A DNA stretch of 64,000 bases from Planctomycetaceae bacterium (GTDB lineage: Bacteria > Planctomycetota > Phycisphaerae > UBA1845 > UTPLA1), in contig CP030884.1 of the NCBI GenBank assembly GCA_006969385.1, positions 5,078,249 to 5,142,248 on the forward strand, read 5' to 3'. Numbering within the stretch: position 1 is the stretch's first letter; the number at the start of each line of letters is the position of its first letter. A program made the translations under genes and the position numbers. Of this stretch, positions 1 to 8,543 are shown one piece after another. The notes under the pieces are model-generated. The model did no database searches, was not told the DNA's origin, and saw nothing but the letters and a program-made list of their open reading frames with translations.

Positions 1-722
1 GATTGCTTGCCGAGGTCGAACGGATCGACCATCGAGCTTCCCGCCGGTGCGGCCATCAGCGTGTCGCCGATTTGCCCCCACGAGAAACTCAACAATAAAA
101 AGAGATTGATCGCCACAAAGGCGATATTCGCGATCACGCCTTGCAAAAAGTCGGTCACGATCACCGCGATCTGACCGCCGAGGAGCAAAAGCGCTAACGG
201 CACGATCAACAATACGGACATTAACGATTCAAAAGTCGAAAACGCGATGCCCAACAAGTCAAACTGCGCCGGTAACGACCAAAGTTGAATAAAGAATCGG
301 GCACCGACCGACGGAAAAATTCCGAAGTTAATCACGCCCGCGATAAACGCCACGATGCCGGTGAAGATGCGAAAGCGGCGGCTGTAACGACGTTCGAAAA
401 ACTCGGCCAGCGTTAGCGCACGCGTTTGCCGAAAGCGATAAATTACCCACCCGCTAAGCGCCATCACGATCATCACCGGCTCTTCGAGCAGCGTCCACCA
501 AATCGCCGTAAAGCCGACCTCGTAGTGCAACTCGAAGTACCATACGAGCGTAACGACGCCCAACCGCGCGATGTTGTCCGAAACGGCGATGAGATATCGT
601 CCCGCGCAGCGCTCCGCCGCCAAAAAACCATCGACGGTGCGAGCGTGACGGCGCGTCGACGCCGCTCCGACGGCTAACAAGGCCAGCATGGCGGCGACGA
701 TGGACCAATCGAGTAGTTGCAT
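1..722 (-). CDS. Sodium:solute symporter (SSS family), 5' part only
   Basis: A minus-strand frame runs open from an ATG at 722 to the window edge, giving 240 residues of a protein that is usually about 500 residues with 12-14 membrane helices. It begins directly in a hydrophobic segment (LDWSIVAAMLALLAV). It then shows patches typical of the sodium:solute symporter family: DGFLAAERCAGR near residue 32, and LAEFFERRYSRRFR near residue 105 followed by further long hydrophobic stretches. Members take up sugars, amino acids or organic acids with Na+ across the inner membrane. It lies 33 bases downstream of the CBM9-like lipoprotein gene and in line with a GH130 gene, so a glycan breakdown product is the likely substrate (inference). 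The C-terminal half is outside the window, so substrate-binding residues cannot be judged. Confidence 0.8.
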   Translation of the reverse strand, partial: MQLLDWSIVAAMLALLAVGAASTRRHARTVDGFLAAERCAGRYLIAVSDNIARLGVVTLVWYFELHYEVGFTAIWWTLLEEPVMIVMALSGWVIYRFRQTRALTLAEFFERRYSRRFRIFTGIVAFIAGVINFGIFPSVGARFFIQLWSLPAQFDLLGIAFSTFESLMSVLLIVPLALLLLGGQIAVIVTDFLQGVIANIAFVAINLFLLLSFSWGQIGDTLMAAPAGSSMVDPFDLGKQ

Positions 723-755
723 GATGCTGGATCGCAACCGCGCAGCGCGGCCCGA

Positions 756-1619
756 TTATTCGCGAAACGTCACGTAGCCCCACGTGCCGGGTTGATGCAT
801 GTTGATCGCCCCCTGCGGCGACCAGACCCAATTCCGCTCGCGCGCGTCGGGCTTACGGCGGTAGCGACCATCGATGATGTCGTCGTACCACTGAACGCGG
901 GAAAAGTTCATGCGCCAGACATGCCCATCGCGCGGCGGTGCCGCACGCCCCGCCGCTTCTTTGAGCGAACGCCAGGGCATCGCAATTTCTAGCGACCACC
1001 CATTATCGGTATCCGACGCGTCGTTGAGCGAGCCGTCGACAAACACGGCCGACTTGAGTCCGCGCATGTCCCAGTCGTGTAGTGCCGGCCCACCACGCCG
1101 ATAGGTACGCACCAGGAACAAGTCGAAGACGGTATTCAAAGCGTTGAATTCGAGCTCGTAATACTCGCGCTCGTCGCCGTTGGGATCGATGAAGATTTCG
1201 AAGTCGTTGTCGTGGAACACGATGGCGTCGCGCTGTGTGAGTTTCGCGTGAACGTGCGGATCGTCGAGGATAGCGGCAACATATAGATGATCGTCATCCC
1301 ACAGCATCTTAAAATGGGTATCGTGTGCGGGTACGGGTTTGTGCGTACCTTCGATATCTACGAACGCCGTCGATTTCGTTGCTGTTTCCCATGGCGATTC
1401 CGTTAATTTCCCATCGATCACGATTGGGCCGGTCGCTTTGTGGCACTCGTACCGTCTTGGAATCGCGTTCGACATGTCAGGATTCGCGCCGACACAACCT
1501 GCGAGTAAGACCGATGCGACTATGGCAAACAGGCTAACCGACGCAGCGCGAACTATGCCGCGCCGCCGAATCTGCCATTTGAATGAATCTCGTTCGACTA
1601 TCAACTCGTAAATCTCCAT
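756..1619 (-). CDS. Lipoprotein with CBM9-like carbohydrate-binding domain
   Basis: 287 residues. A basic N-terminus and hydrophobic stretch end in a lipobox (LLAGC, Cys near residue 42), which predicts a lipoprotein. The rest matches the 'carbohydrate family 9 binding domain-like' fold: IVIDGKLTESPWETA opens the domain, HFKMLWDDDHLYVAA follows, then FHDNDFEIFIDPNGD, YYELEFNALNTVFDL and, near the end, WRMNFSRVQW and WGYVTF. In this family the domain binds sugars; no catalytic domain is attached here. The gene starts 13 bases after the GH130 gene and is followed closely by a symporter, so it probably captures a saccharide at the cell surface for the same pathway (inference). The start is the only ATG giving the full signal peptide, although the n-region is long and no strong ribosome site is visible. 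Confidence 0.8.
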   Translation of the reverse strand: MEIYELIVERDSFKWQIRRRGIVRAASVSLFAIVASVLLAGCVGANPDMSNAIPRRYECHKATGPIVIDGKLTESPWETATKSTAFVDIEGTHKPVPAHDTHFKMLWDDDHLYVAAILDDPHVHAKLTQRDAIVFHDNDFEIFIDPNGDEREYYELEFNALNTVFDLFLVRTYRRGGPALHDWDMRGLKSAVFVDGSLNDASDTDNGWSLEIAMPWRSLKEAAGRAAPPRDGHVWRMNFSRVQWYDDIIDGRYRRKPDARERNWVWSPQGAINMHQPGTWGYVTFRE

Positions 1620-1632
1620 GCCTATATCGCTC

Positions 1633-2594
1633 TCAATCTTCTAGACACGCTCGAATCAGGGCTTCCACCGTCGTAGTTGCCAAGCAGACCACGGTATCGG
1701 CCGCGCCATAGTACAACCGTACAGTTGCCGTAGGCGCGGCGAAGCCCTCGTCGTCAAAGGCATCGACGATCAAGCCGCTTGGAAATACCACGTTCGGCAC
1801 CTGCCCGACATGCTCGTACAGTTCGCGCGGTTCGAGGATGTTATTTTCCGTGCGCGCGACCACCTTCGTTGGGTCGTGAAGGTCCAGCAACACTGCCCCG
1901 CCTGATAGATGTTCGCCCCGACCAGATGCGTCGCCACGCCGTGATAGATGTGCAGCCAGCCCGCGCGCGTCTTGATCGGCGGCGGACCTGAGCCGATCAG
2001 TTCGTCCCAATAATGCCACCGCCCCGCCAACACCGGCGCAACGGGCGTCCATGCCATCAGGTCGTCGGACATCGACAGCACAATTTCCGAGCCTGTTGTA
2101 ACGCCGGAATCCAACGCCACGCGATTGGGTCGTTCCAGTCGTGCATAGCGACCGTCGATTTTCTCGGGAAACAGCACGCCGTTGCGTGTATCCCCTGCTT
2201 CGTCGAATGAGACCAACTCGAAGCGCTCAAAATCTTGCGTGCGGGCAATACCCAACCGGCAGGCACCGTCAACATCCGCCGCAAACACAACAAATACCTG
2301 ATCGCCAATTGCCGTTAGTCGGGGATCGTAGATGTGATAAATGGTCTCGCGAACGGACTCAAGCCCGTCGATTGCAACGACGTGTGGCCGCACCGTGAAG
2401 CGTTCGCCATCGTTGGATTCGGCAATCATCAAGACCGTCTTGCGGCCGCGCGTTTGCACGCGTAGCAGCAGATAATCCATGCCACGCCAACGGATGGCAC
2501 CGGGGTTAAACACGCTGCTGACATCGCGGACATGCGGCGCGACATCGGGAATATCGACGCGTGTCAGAATGGGGTTTCGTGAAAAGCGCTGCAT
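1633..2594 (-). pseudogene. GH130 family glycoside phosphorylase/hydrolase, frameshifted
   Basis: Two overlapping minus-strand frames together make one GH130 protein. The upstream part carries family hallmarks: NPILTRVDIPD at the N-terminus, VFNPGAIRW, YHIYDPRLTAI, FPEKIDGRYARLERPN and WDELIGSGPPPIKT followed by GWLHIYHGV. At the run of four C (1896-1899, G on the coding strand) the frame breaks after IYQAG. The sequence resumes in another frame as AVLLDLHDPTKVVART and ends LYYGAADTVVCLATT, the expected GH130 C-terminus. Adding one G restores an uninterrupted 320-residue protein. GH130 enzymes act on beta-mannosides by phosphorolysis or hydrolysis; the exact substrate cannot be told. The start is taken at the ATG at 2594; a TTG at 2621 is possible. 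Homopolymer position means either a true lesion or a base-call error. Confidence 0.78.
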
Positions 2595-2753
2595 GTGGAC
2601 GTATGTTACTGGCCGTGGCAAATGCTGTCGTGAAGCGGCAGACAGTTGTTACGAATTGACCATCGCATCGGGTCAACCGTTGCTCCAGTCATGCCGACGT
2701 TTATCTGCACGATTGCAATTTGATCGATCATTGGTGATTATTGACGCATTCGT

Positions 2754-3626
2754 ATGAGTATGTCGACGCAGCAAATCTCGAACCTGCTCACCGACGTCGT
2801 GCAGCGTAAGCCGACGAACAGTGTGTTCATTGCCGGCGACAACCTGCAGCCGCCGCCGTTGGCGTTCGTCGTTCACTTTCCCATTCTCGTCGTTCCGATT
2901 ACCGGTCAATACGAAGTCGAGATGGAAGCGCGCGACGTTTACACCACCATTCGCGTGAAGCCCGGCCAAGTGATTTACTCGCCGCCCAACTGTTGGACGC
3001 GACCTACATGGCAAAAACCGACGAAGGCCATTCACCTCATGTTCGGTAACGAGCATGTCGGCGCGAGCCTCGTCACGACGACGCGTGCCCAACCCGGCCA
3101 CGTCGCGGCCGAAAAGCTGGCCGTGCCGCGCAGCTTTGGCGGCCCCGCACATCGAACGCTCGAAGCCATAGCCGAAACGGCACGCACTGACGCCGCCTCG
3201 CCTGCGTTGCAACACCTGGTCGACGCCCTGCTCTGTGCGATTGCGCGCGAATTGGATCAAACCGAATCACCGCGCACGCGGCGTTCGCGCCAGCTCTATC
3301 ACGACTTATGCGTGTACCTGCAACACAATTATCATCACGACGTCACGCGCGACTCGGTGGCCGCCCACTTTCGCATTACGCCCAACCACATTTCGCGCGT
3401 TTTTAAAACCGAAGGGCACATGCGCTTTAGCGATTACCTCACGGCCGTGCGCATCGATCGCGCCAAGTTGCTGTTACGACGCTATCGGCTCACCATCGGC
3501 GAAGTCGGCCAACAATGCGGGTTTGCCGATCTGGCGTACTTTTGCCGCGTCTTTAAGCGATTTACGAAGACCACGCCCAGCGAATATCGCGATCTGTCGC
3601 GCCGTCGCGCCAGCGGCAACGCTTAG
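2754..3626 (+). CDS. AraC-family transcriptional regulator
   Basis: 290 residues. The first ~150 residues form a cupin-like sensor half (VKPGQVIYSPPNCWTRP is a typical segment of such domains). The last ~100 residues are a double helix-turn-helix of AraC type: DSVAAHFRITPNHISRVFK is the first recognition unit, and IGEVGQQCGFADLAYFCRVF followed by KTTPSEYR is the conserved second unit. Regulators of this type sense a sugar or related ligand and usually activate a neighbouring operon. It is transcribed away from the GH130/CBM9/symporter genes across a gap of about 160 bases, which points to those genes as its target. Two in-frame ATGs lie six bases apart at the start. Its stop overlaps that of the convergent PTS gene. 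Confidence 0.9.
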   Translation: MSMSTQQISNLLTDVVQRKPTNSVFIAGDNLQPPPLAFVVHFPILVVPITGQYEVEMEARDVYTTIRVKPGQVIYSPPNCWTRPTWQKPTKAIHLMFGNEHVGASLVTTTRAQPGHVAAEKLAVPRSFGGPAHRTLEAIAETARTDAASPALQHLVDALLCAIARELDQTESPRTRRSRQLYHDLCVYLQHNYHHDVTRDSVAAHFRITPNHISRVFKTEGHMRFSDYLTAVRIDRAKLLLRRYRLTIGEVGQQCGFADLAYFCRVFKRFTKTTPSEYRDLSRRRASGNA

Positions 3627-6172
3627 CCGCCCGCTGTCGTCTCAACGTCATTCAGGTTGATATGGTTGCGAATATGTTCGACGACTGCCGTCGGCGTCTC
3701 GCAATATTCCAAGCCTTTGCGAAATTCATCTTGCATGATGCGTCGCGCTAGCTGCGACAAAATGGTCATATGCGACTGATCCGCCTCCGAATCGCGAATG
3801 GTCAACAAGAACACGAACCGCACCGCGTCTTCGGCTCCGTCATCCCAGTTGATGGGCTCTTTCAATCGCAAAAATGAAATCGTGTTGGCCAGCACCTGGC
3901 GCGATCGACCATGTGGAATCGCGATGCCGTATCCAACCGACGTGGACGATTGCTTCTCTCTGGTCCAAACAGCCTCTTCAATATCGATCGGGTCGTGGAT
4001 ACGCCCCTGTATCAACAAATTATCGACAAGGTCTTTAATCGCCTCTTCGCGCGTGCCGGCAGTTGAATCGAACAAAACGACGTTCGGCTCAATCAACGGT
4101 CGCGACTTCGGCCTAACTTGCAGTTTTGCGCACAGCGTACGAACGCTACCGGCATCAACCGCCGTCATTGCGGTTTGCACCATTGTCTCGCAGTCGGATG
4201 CGTCATAATCACCGACGCGGGCCTTGACGACCGACACGGCCGTCGGTTCCGAACTCAGACTGCGTAAGCCAATGCCGAGCAGCAATGGAAGATACTCAGA
4301 TTGACCTGCGATCTCACCGCAAATACTGATGTCGCGTTGGGCTCTCACAGCTTGATCGACAATGGCTTTTAGGAATGCGACGACCGCCGGATGGTATGGC
4401 GTTTGCAACCCGCGAACCCGCTCGTTGCCACGATCGGCGGCCAGCAGATATTGAATCAAATCGTTGCTGCCAATGCTAAAGAAATCGGCAACCCGCGCGA
4501 GTTGCGCGATCACCAACCCTGCCGCCGGCGTTTCGACCATCGCGCCGATTTCTAACTCGCGATCGAAGTCGACACCCTCCTGATTTAGCTCATCCATCAC
4601 GTCGGCAACCAACGACCGGACCCACTGCATTTCCGCAACCGTCGCAATCATCGGCACCAACATGCGCACGCGGCCCAATGCCGACGCCCGCAAGATCGCG
4701 CGAACTTGGCCGCGTACCACTCGCTCAATTTCCGGATATATCCGCGCACCGCGATAGCCGAGGAATGGATTCTCTTCGACAGGCAGATTGAGATACGGCA
4801 CGGGCTTGTCGCCACCCACATCGAGCAGGCGAATCACGACCGGCTTACCCTGCGCGGCGCGGACGGCTTCAGCCAGCGTCTCGAACTGTTCGCCTTCCGT
4901 CGGCGGCGCGGGGCGATCGAGGAACATCCACTCGGTGCGATACAGGCCGATGCCATCGGCCCCCGCGTCGATCGCCTTCTTTACTTCCAATGGCGACATC
5001 GCATTGGCAAACACGCGGACCGTTTCGCCATCTGCCGTTGCCGCTTGTAACTGTGCCCGCGCGCGTTGCTGTTGGCGCAGTCGCGTGCGTTTGGTTTGCT
5101 CGCGCTGATAGTACCGTTGAATCGATCCCGATGGATCGACCACCAGTATGGCATGGTCGCCATCGAGTACCGCGAATCGACCGTCGGTTAAAACGATAGA
5201 CGACTTCTGCAAATCGCAAATCATTGGTACGCCGGCAGCCCGCGCCAACACGGCGGTATGCGACGTCATACCGATCTTGTTGACGATTAAGCCACGAATG
5301 CGCGACTTATCTAATTCCAGAAACTGTTGCGGGGTTAGTTCCTCGGCGATGGCAATGGCGGACTCGGGCAGATGTTGCCCATTCTGGCTCACGAAGGCAG
5401 CCTTACCATAAACAGAGCGCAGCAACTGATCGCAGACATCACGCAAATCGAGTTGCCGCTCTTCAATCAAGCGGCTGCCGGCGTTTGATAACAAGCTTTC
5501 GTAATAAGCCTTCGCTGACTGAATGGCCACCGCAACGGATTGCCCTTCGCGCACGCTCGATTCTATTTGGTCGCGAAACTCCGGATCGTTGGCGATGGCA
5601 ATGTGTGCATCAAGAATGGCACCAGCTTCAAGTGAAGACGCGCGTGCCTTTCGAGCTGTCAATTCACTCACTAGCGCTGTGAAACCACCCGCGAGCCGAT
5701 CCATCTCAACATCAACGGGCGTCGCAGATGCTTCGATCAATTCGGGGTTAACCCGTTGCGTGGCCAAATGAACGACCGCACCTTCGACGATTCCCGAAAC
5801 CACCGGCCGACCGCGCAGATAGGTCGGATTGCACATGCGCAATGACGGTGGCAACCGATGATCGACAACTCTCCTTCCGTCATCTTCGACTGCGATATCG
5901 AGGCCGGCGAATTCCTGCTCGATAAATGTGCGGAGTTCGCGTAGCGCATCGGCTTGATCGTCGCCCGATATATCGAGGACACAAGGATCGTCATGTCGAA
6001 AATCGGCACCCACCAGTGAAAGCAGGCTCTTGGCATTGCTCGATTGCCCTGTGCGACCGTTCACGATGCGCACATCCGACCGAAATGCACTCGCACGGCG
6101 CGACAATTCTGTTGCGGGGCGCGCGTGCACGCCGTGCTTCAGCGGACAAAAGAATTGATACTCTAGCGACAT
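3623..6172 (-). CDS. PTS HPr-EI-EIIA(Fru) fusion phosphotransferase
   Basis: 849 residues from the ATG at 6172, which has a G-rich stretch (GGTGGGGAG) ahead of it; the in-frame ATG 39 bases upstream looks too early. Three PTS units are fused. HPr covers residues ~1-85, with the phospho-histidine motif HGVHARPATEL (His16). Enzyme I follows at ~115-680, with the active-site stretch MTSHTAVLARAAGVPMI, IGLYRTEWMFLDR, RLLDVGGDKP and the PEP-site signature IGSNDLIQYLLAADR, CGEIAG. A C-terminal EIIA of fructose/nitrogen type has AIPHGRS as its histidine site. It would pass phosphate from PEP to EIIB encoded upstream. The usual order in fructose fusions is EIIA-HPr-EI, so EIIA at the C-terminus is unusual. 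The glycines normally before TSHTA are partly replaced (KIGMTSH). Confidence 0.9.
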   Translation of the reverse strand: MSLEYQFFCPLKHGVHARPATELSRRASAFRSDVRIVNGRTGQSSNAKSLLSLVGADFRHDDPCVLDISGDDQADALRELRTFIEQEFAGLDIAVEDDGRRVVDHRLPPSLRMCNPTYLRGRPVVSGIVEGAVVHLATQRVNPELIEASATPVDVEMDRLAGGFTALVSELTARKARASSLEAGAILDAHIAIANDPEFRDQIESSVREGQSVAVAIQSAKAYYESLLSNAGSRLIEERQLDLRDVCDQLLRSVYGKAAFVSQNGQHLPESAIAIAEELTPQQFLELDKSRIRGLIVNKIGMTSHTAVLARAAGVPMICDLQKSSIVLTDGRFAVLDGDHAILVVDPSGSIQRYYQREQTKRTRLRQQQRARAQLQAATADGETVRVFANAMSPLEVKKAIDAGADGIGLYRTEWMFLDRPAPPTEGEQFETLAEAVRAAQGKPVVIRLLDVGGDKPVPYLNLPVEENPFLGYRGARIYPEIERVVRGQVRAILRASALGRVRMLVPMIATVAEMQWVRSLVADVMDELNQEGVDFDRELEIGAMVETPAAGLVIAQLARVADFFSIGSNDLIQYLLAADRGNERVRGLQTPYHPAVVAFLKAIVDQAVRAQRDISICGEIAGQSEYLPLLLGIGLRSLSSEPTAVSVVKARVGDYDASDCETMVQTAMTAVDAGSVRTLCAKLQVRPKSRPLIEPNVVLFDSTAGTREEAIKDLVDNLLIQGRIHDPIDIEEAVWTREKQSSTSVGYGIAIPHGRSRQVLANTISFLRLKEPINWDDGAEDAVRFVFLLTIRDSEADQSHMTILSQLARRIMQDEFRKGLEYCETPTAVVEHIRNHINLNDVETTAGG

Positions 6173-6361
6173 GCAGACTCCCCACCCAAGGAATCCAACC
6201 GAGCAACCCAACAGTTCGGGGTTCGTCCCTTTTCGATCGGTGATAGCGAACGTCTAGGGGTCGAACGTTTTAAGATCCAAACAAAACAGCCGAATCCCCG
6301 TCGTGCGAAGAAGGGTAACGCATGGGCTTGTTTCCCATCTCATTAACTCAACGGTCGGCGA

Positions 6362-6667
6362 CTACTTCACCGCCCCAGCTCGCGCAAAGATGCTTCCGGC
6401 TTCTTTGATCGCGGTTTGCACCGGTACTTCAATTTTCGTTTTTCCGTCAAACCTGTCGGCACCTTCAATCGCGATATCCGCAGCGAGGATAACGGCGTCG
6501 GCACCAGCAATTGCTGCGGCCGACAACTCGTTTTCGATGCCCATCGCGCCTTGGGTTTCGACCTGAATCTCGTGGCCCAACTCTCGGGCCGTCTTCTCCA
6601 ACTGTTCGGCAGCCATGTAGGTATGTGCGATACCCGTCGGACAACCGGTCACAGCAACGAATTTCAT
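6362..6667 (-). CDS. PTS fructose-type EIIB subunit
   Basis: 101 residues, a stand-alone EIIB of the fructose family. The active-site cysteine is Cys9 in VTGCPTGIAHTYMAAE, the family signature. The remainder has the expected alternating beta/alpha pattern (IQVETQGAMGIENEL, ADAVILAADIAIEGADRF). EIIB takes phosphate from EIIA and hands it to the sugar held by EIIC. It sits 44 bases after the EIIC gene and before the HPr-EI-EIIA fusion, so all PTS parts for one sugar are made from one operon. In many bacteria EIIB and EIIC are one polypeptide; here they are split. The start is the ATG at 6667; CAGTTCACTCC upstream on the plus strand gives GGAGTGAACTG on the coding strand, a usable ribosome site. 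Confidence 0.92.
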   Translation of the reverse strand: MKFVAVTGCPTGIAHTYMAAEQLEKTARELGHEIQVETQGAMGIENELSAAAIAGADAVILAADIAIEGADRFDGKTKIEVPVQTAIKEAGSIFARAGAVK

Positions 6668-6711
6668 TTCAGTTCACTCCACGTGTTCGCAAGCACTTCG
6701 CAGCCATCACA

Positions 6712-7800
6712 CTAAGCAGCGGGTGCGGGCTGCGCCTCGTTCTCTTTTTTTTGGCCGACGGCCTTTAATGCGTTGATCGAAATAGCCGTAACCAATGTTC
6801 CAACCACAATGGCAAAGACATACCACCAGCGATTATCCACGACCGGCAAAACGATCGGCCCACCGTGTGGCGCATGATCGCCAACTTGGGCCGCCATGCC
6901 GATGACCGCACCCGTGATCGAACCGGCCATGATGCACGGCAACACGCGAATCGGATCGGCGGCGGCAAACGGAATCGCGCCCTCGGTGATCCCGATCATA
7001 CCCATACCCAGCGCCGCCTTACCGGCGTTGCGCTGATCGTCATTCCAAAGTTTGCGTCGCAGGAGCGTAGCCAAGCCCAAGCCCAGCGGCGGCGTGCAGA
7101 TGGCAATCGCAACAGCCCCCATGATGCGGAAGTTCCCCTGCTCGATCATCGACGCGCCGAAGAAGAACGCCGCCTTGTTCACCGGCCCGCCCATATCAAA
7201 CGCAATCATCGCACCCAATATAGCAGCGAGCAGATATTGGCTTTGCCCTTCCATCTGTTTCAGCATGTCGCCCAAGCCGACCATGGTTTTGGCAATCGGC
7301 AGATTGACGACAAACATCACGCTGCCCACGAGCAATGCACCAAAAATCGGAATAATCAGGATAGGCATGATCGGCTTAAAGATGACGGGGATCGGTGCCT
7401 TCTTAATTAAGTTGACAACATGCCCGGCCAACAAGCCCGCGAAAATAGCGCCAAGAAATCCGGCGTTGGCCGTTTTGCCATCTGGAAGCGTCTGCGGCAT
7501 CGATGCAATCGCCCCCCCGATAAAGCCCGGCACCAATCCCGGGCGGCTGGCCATGGCGTAAGCGATAAAGCCGCCCAATACCGGGAACATCAACGAAAAC
7601 GCCGACGCACCGATCTTCTCGATGAGCGACAATATTTCAGAACCGGACGGGTCCGGCGCGCCGTTGGGCCCGGGCGGTGCGAAAGCCAGCGACACCGCAA
7701 TCAAAATGCCGCCGCACGCAATGAATGGTACGGCATACGACACGCCTGTCAGTAGATACTGCTTATGCCGTGCTGCGGTCTCTTTGAAATCAATTGCCAT
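6712..7800 (-). CDS. PTS fructose-type EIIC membrane subunit
   Basis: 362 residues from the ATG at 7800 (MAIDFKETAARHKQYLLTGV). An earlier in-frame start would add about 100 residues that do not look like protein. Multiple hydrophobic segments are visible, with family motifs: GVSYAVPFIACGGILIA near the start, GFIAYAMASRPGLVPGFIGG, GPVNKAAF after AFDMGG, GITEGAIPFAAADP and DHAPHGGPIV near the end. These mark the sugar channel of fructose PTS permeases. It is the first gene of the PTS operon and is followed by EIIB and the HPr-EI-EIIA fusion. Fructose or a mannose-like sugar is expected; no 1-phosphofructokinase gene is adjacent. The tail QKKENEAQPAPAA is a cytoplasmic extension. Confidence 0.92.
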   Translation of the reverse strand: MAIDFKETAARHKQYLLTGVSYAVPFIACGGILIAVSLAFAPPGPNGAPDPSGSEILSLIEKIGASAFSLMFPVLGGFIAYAMASRPGLVPGFIGGAIASMPQTLPDGKTANAGFLGAIFAGLLAGHVVNLIKKAPIPVIFKPIMPILIIPIFGALLVGSVMFVVNLPIAKTMVGLGDMLKQMEGQSQYLLAAILGAMIAFDMGGPVNKAAFFFGASMIEQGNFRIMGAVAIAICTPPLGLGLATLLRRKLWNDDQRNAGKAALGMGMIGITEGAIPFAAADPIRVLPCIMAGSITGAVIGMAAQVGDHAPHGGPIVLPVVDNRWWYVFAIVVGTLVTAISINALKAVGQKKENEAQPAPAA

Positions 7801-8543
7801 ATTGGTTACGCGAAGATAACGGGAACGTGTTGGAACTCGTGCGACTTGGCCGCTGCCTGATTGCCGACTGCACCCGCCCGAACGCGAATTCGAGCGGACG
7901 AAAGCGGACAGCAACTCGCGCAAGCCACAAAGCTTAAGTTTAACCATAATAATAGGTGATGCTTTATACAAGAAGGAGATTCCCGCTTCTCTTGCACAAT
8001 CGTAACATCGACGCGTTATTCGGGCTTTGGGAGAATCGCCATCGGTGCGACGCGTTTGCTTGCAACCAGCAACCAACCCGCTCAAACCCATAAACAGGAC
8101 TTGCAAATTCGGCCGACACCATCAGAGCGATCCGTCATTTCGCGTAGCTTTCATGATACTCCGGAGGCTCTTGAATCCCACCTATCGCGCGATCCGGAAA
8201 TGCGACGCGCATTCGGAGTCGTGGCATCCGGGAATTGTAAAATTAAAACGTTTAATTGCATTTAACGAACTCTCGCATTCGACCGCCGGTTCGCTTCGCA
8301 AGCAAGCAAGAAACGTCACTCAGGCGACATATGCCAAGTCATTCCTGGTCAATCGACGCCCGGCTTCCGTCGAAAAAAGACAAACGTCGTTACTTCGGCG
8401 TCAATCCGGATGTTACAATTTTACAGCAGATGCCCCGATTCTCTTCTACCAGTTTGGTATCGCTTGAATTTAAAATCGTCTCTCATATTCGATCTCCGAA
8501 CGAGCGCGATCGTGCGTTCAAACTGCTCGAATCGAGGCCAAAC
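7801..8543. other. Intergenic region between PTS operon and prepilin-like gene
   Basis: 743 bases with no credible gene. The short frames here lack ribosome sites or family resemblance. An imperfect AT-rich palindrome lies at 8241-8257 (see separate entry). The minus strand around 7935-7975 is AT-rich and likely holds the PTS promoter, but no box pair is convincing. Confidence 0.5.
8241..8257. promoter_or_regulatory. Palindromic AT-rich site, possible LacI-type operator
   Basis: AATTAAA-ACG-TTTAATT is a 7-base inverted repeat with a three-base spacer; the core AAACGTTT resembles operators of LacI/FruR-like regulators. The ten bases TTAAAACGTT recur on the opposite strand at 6264-6273, between the EIIB and fusion genes. 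No LacI-family gene is in the window, so function is a guess. Confidence 0.25.

Noticed and set aside
8256..8543. N-terminal extension of the prepilin-like protein
   Set aside because: The added 96 residues lie before a leader peptide that must be near the N-terminus, and the inner ATG has a ribosome site.
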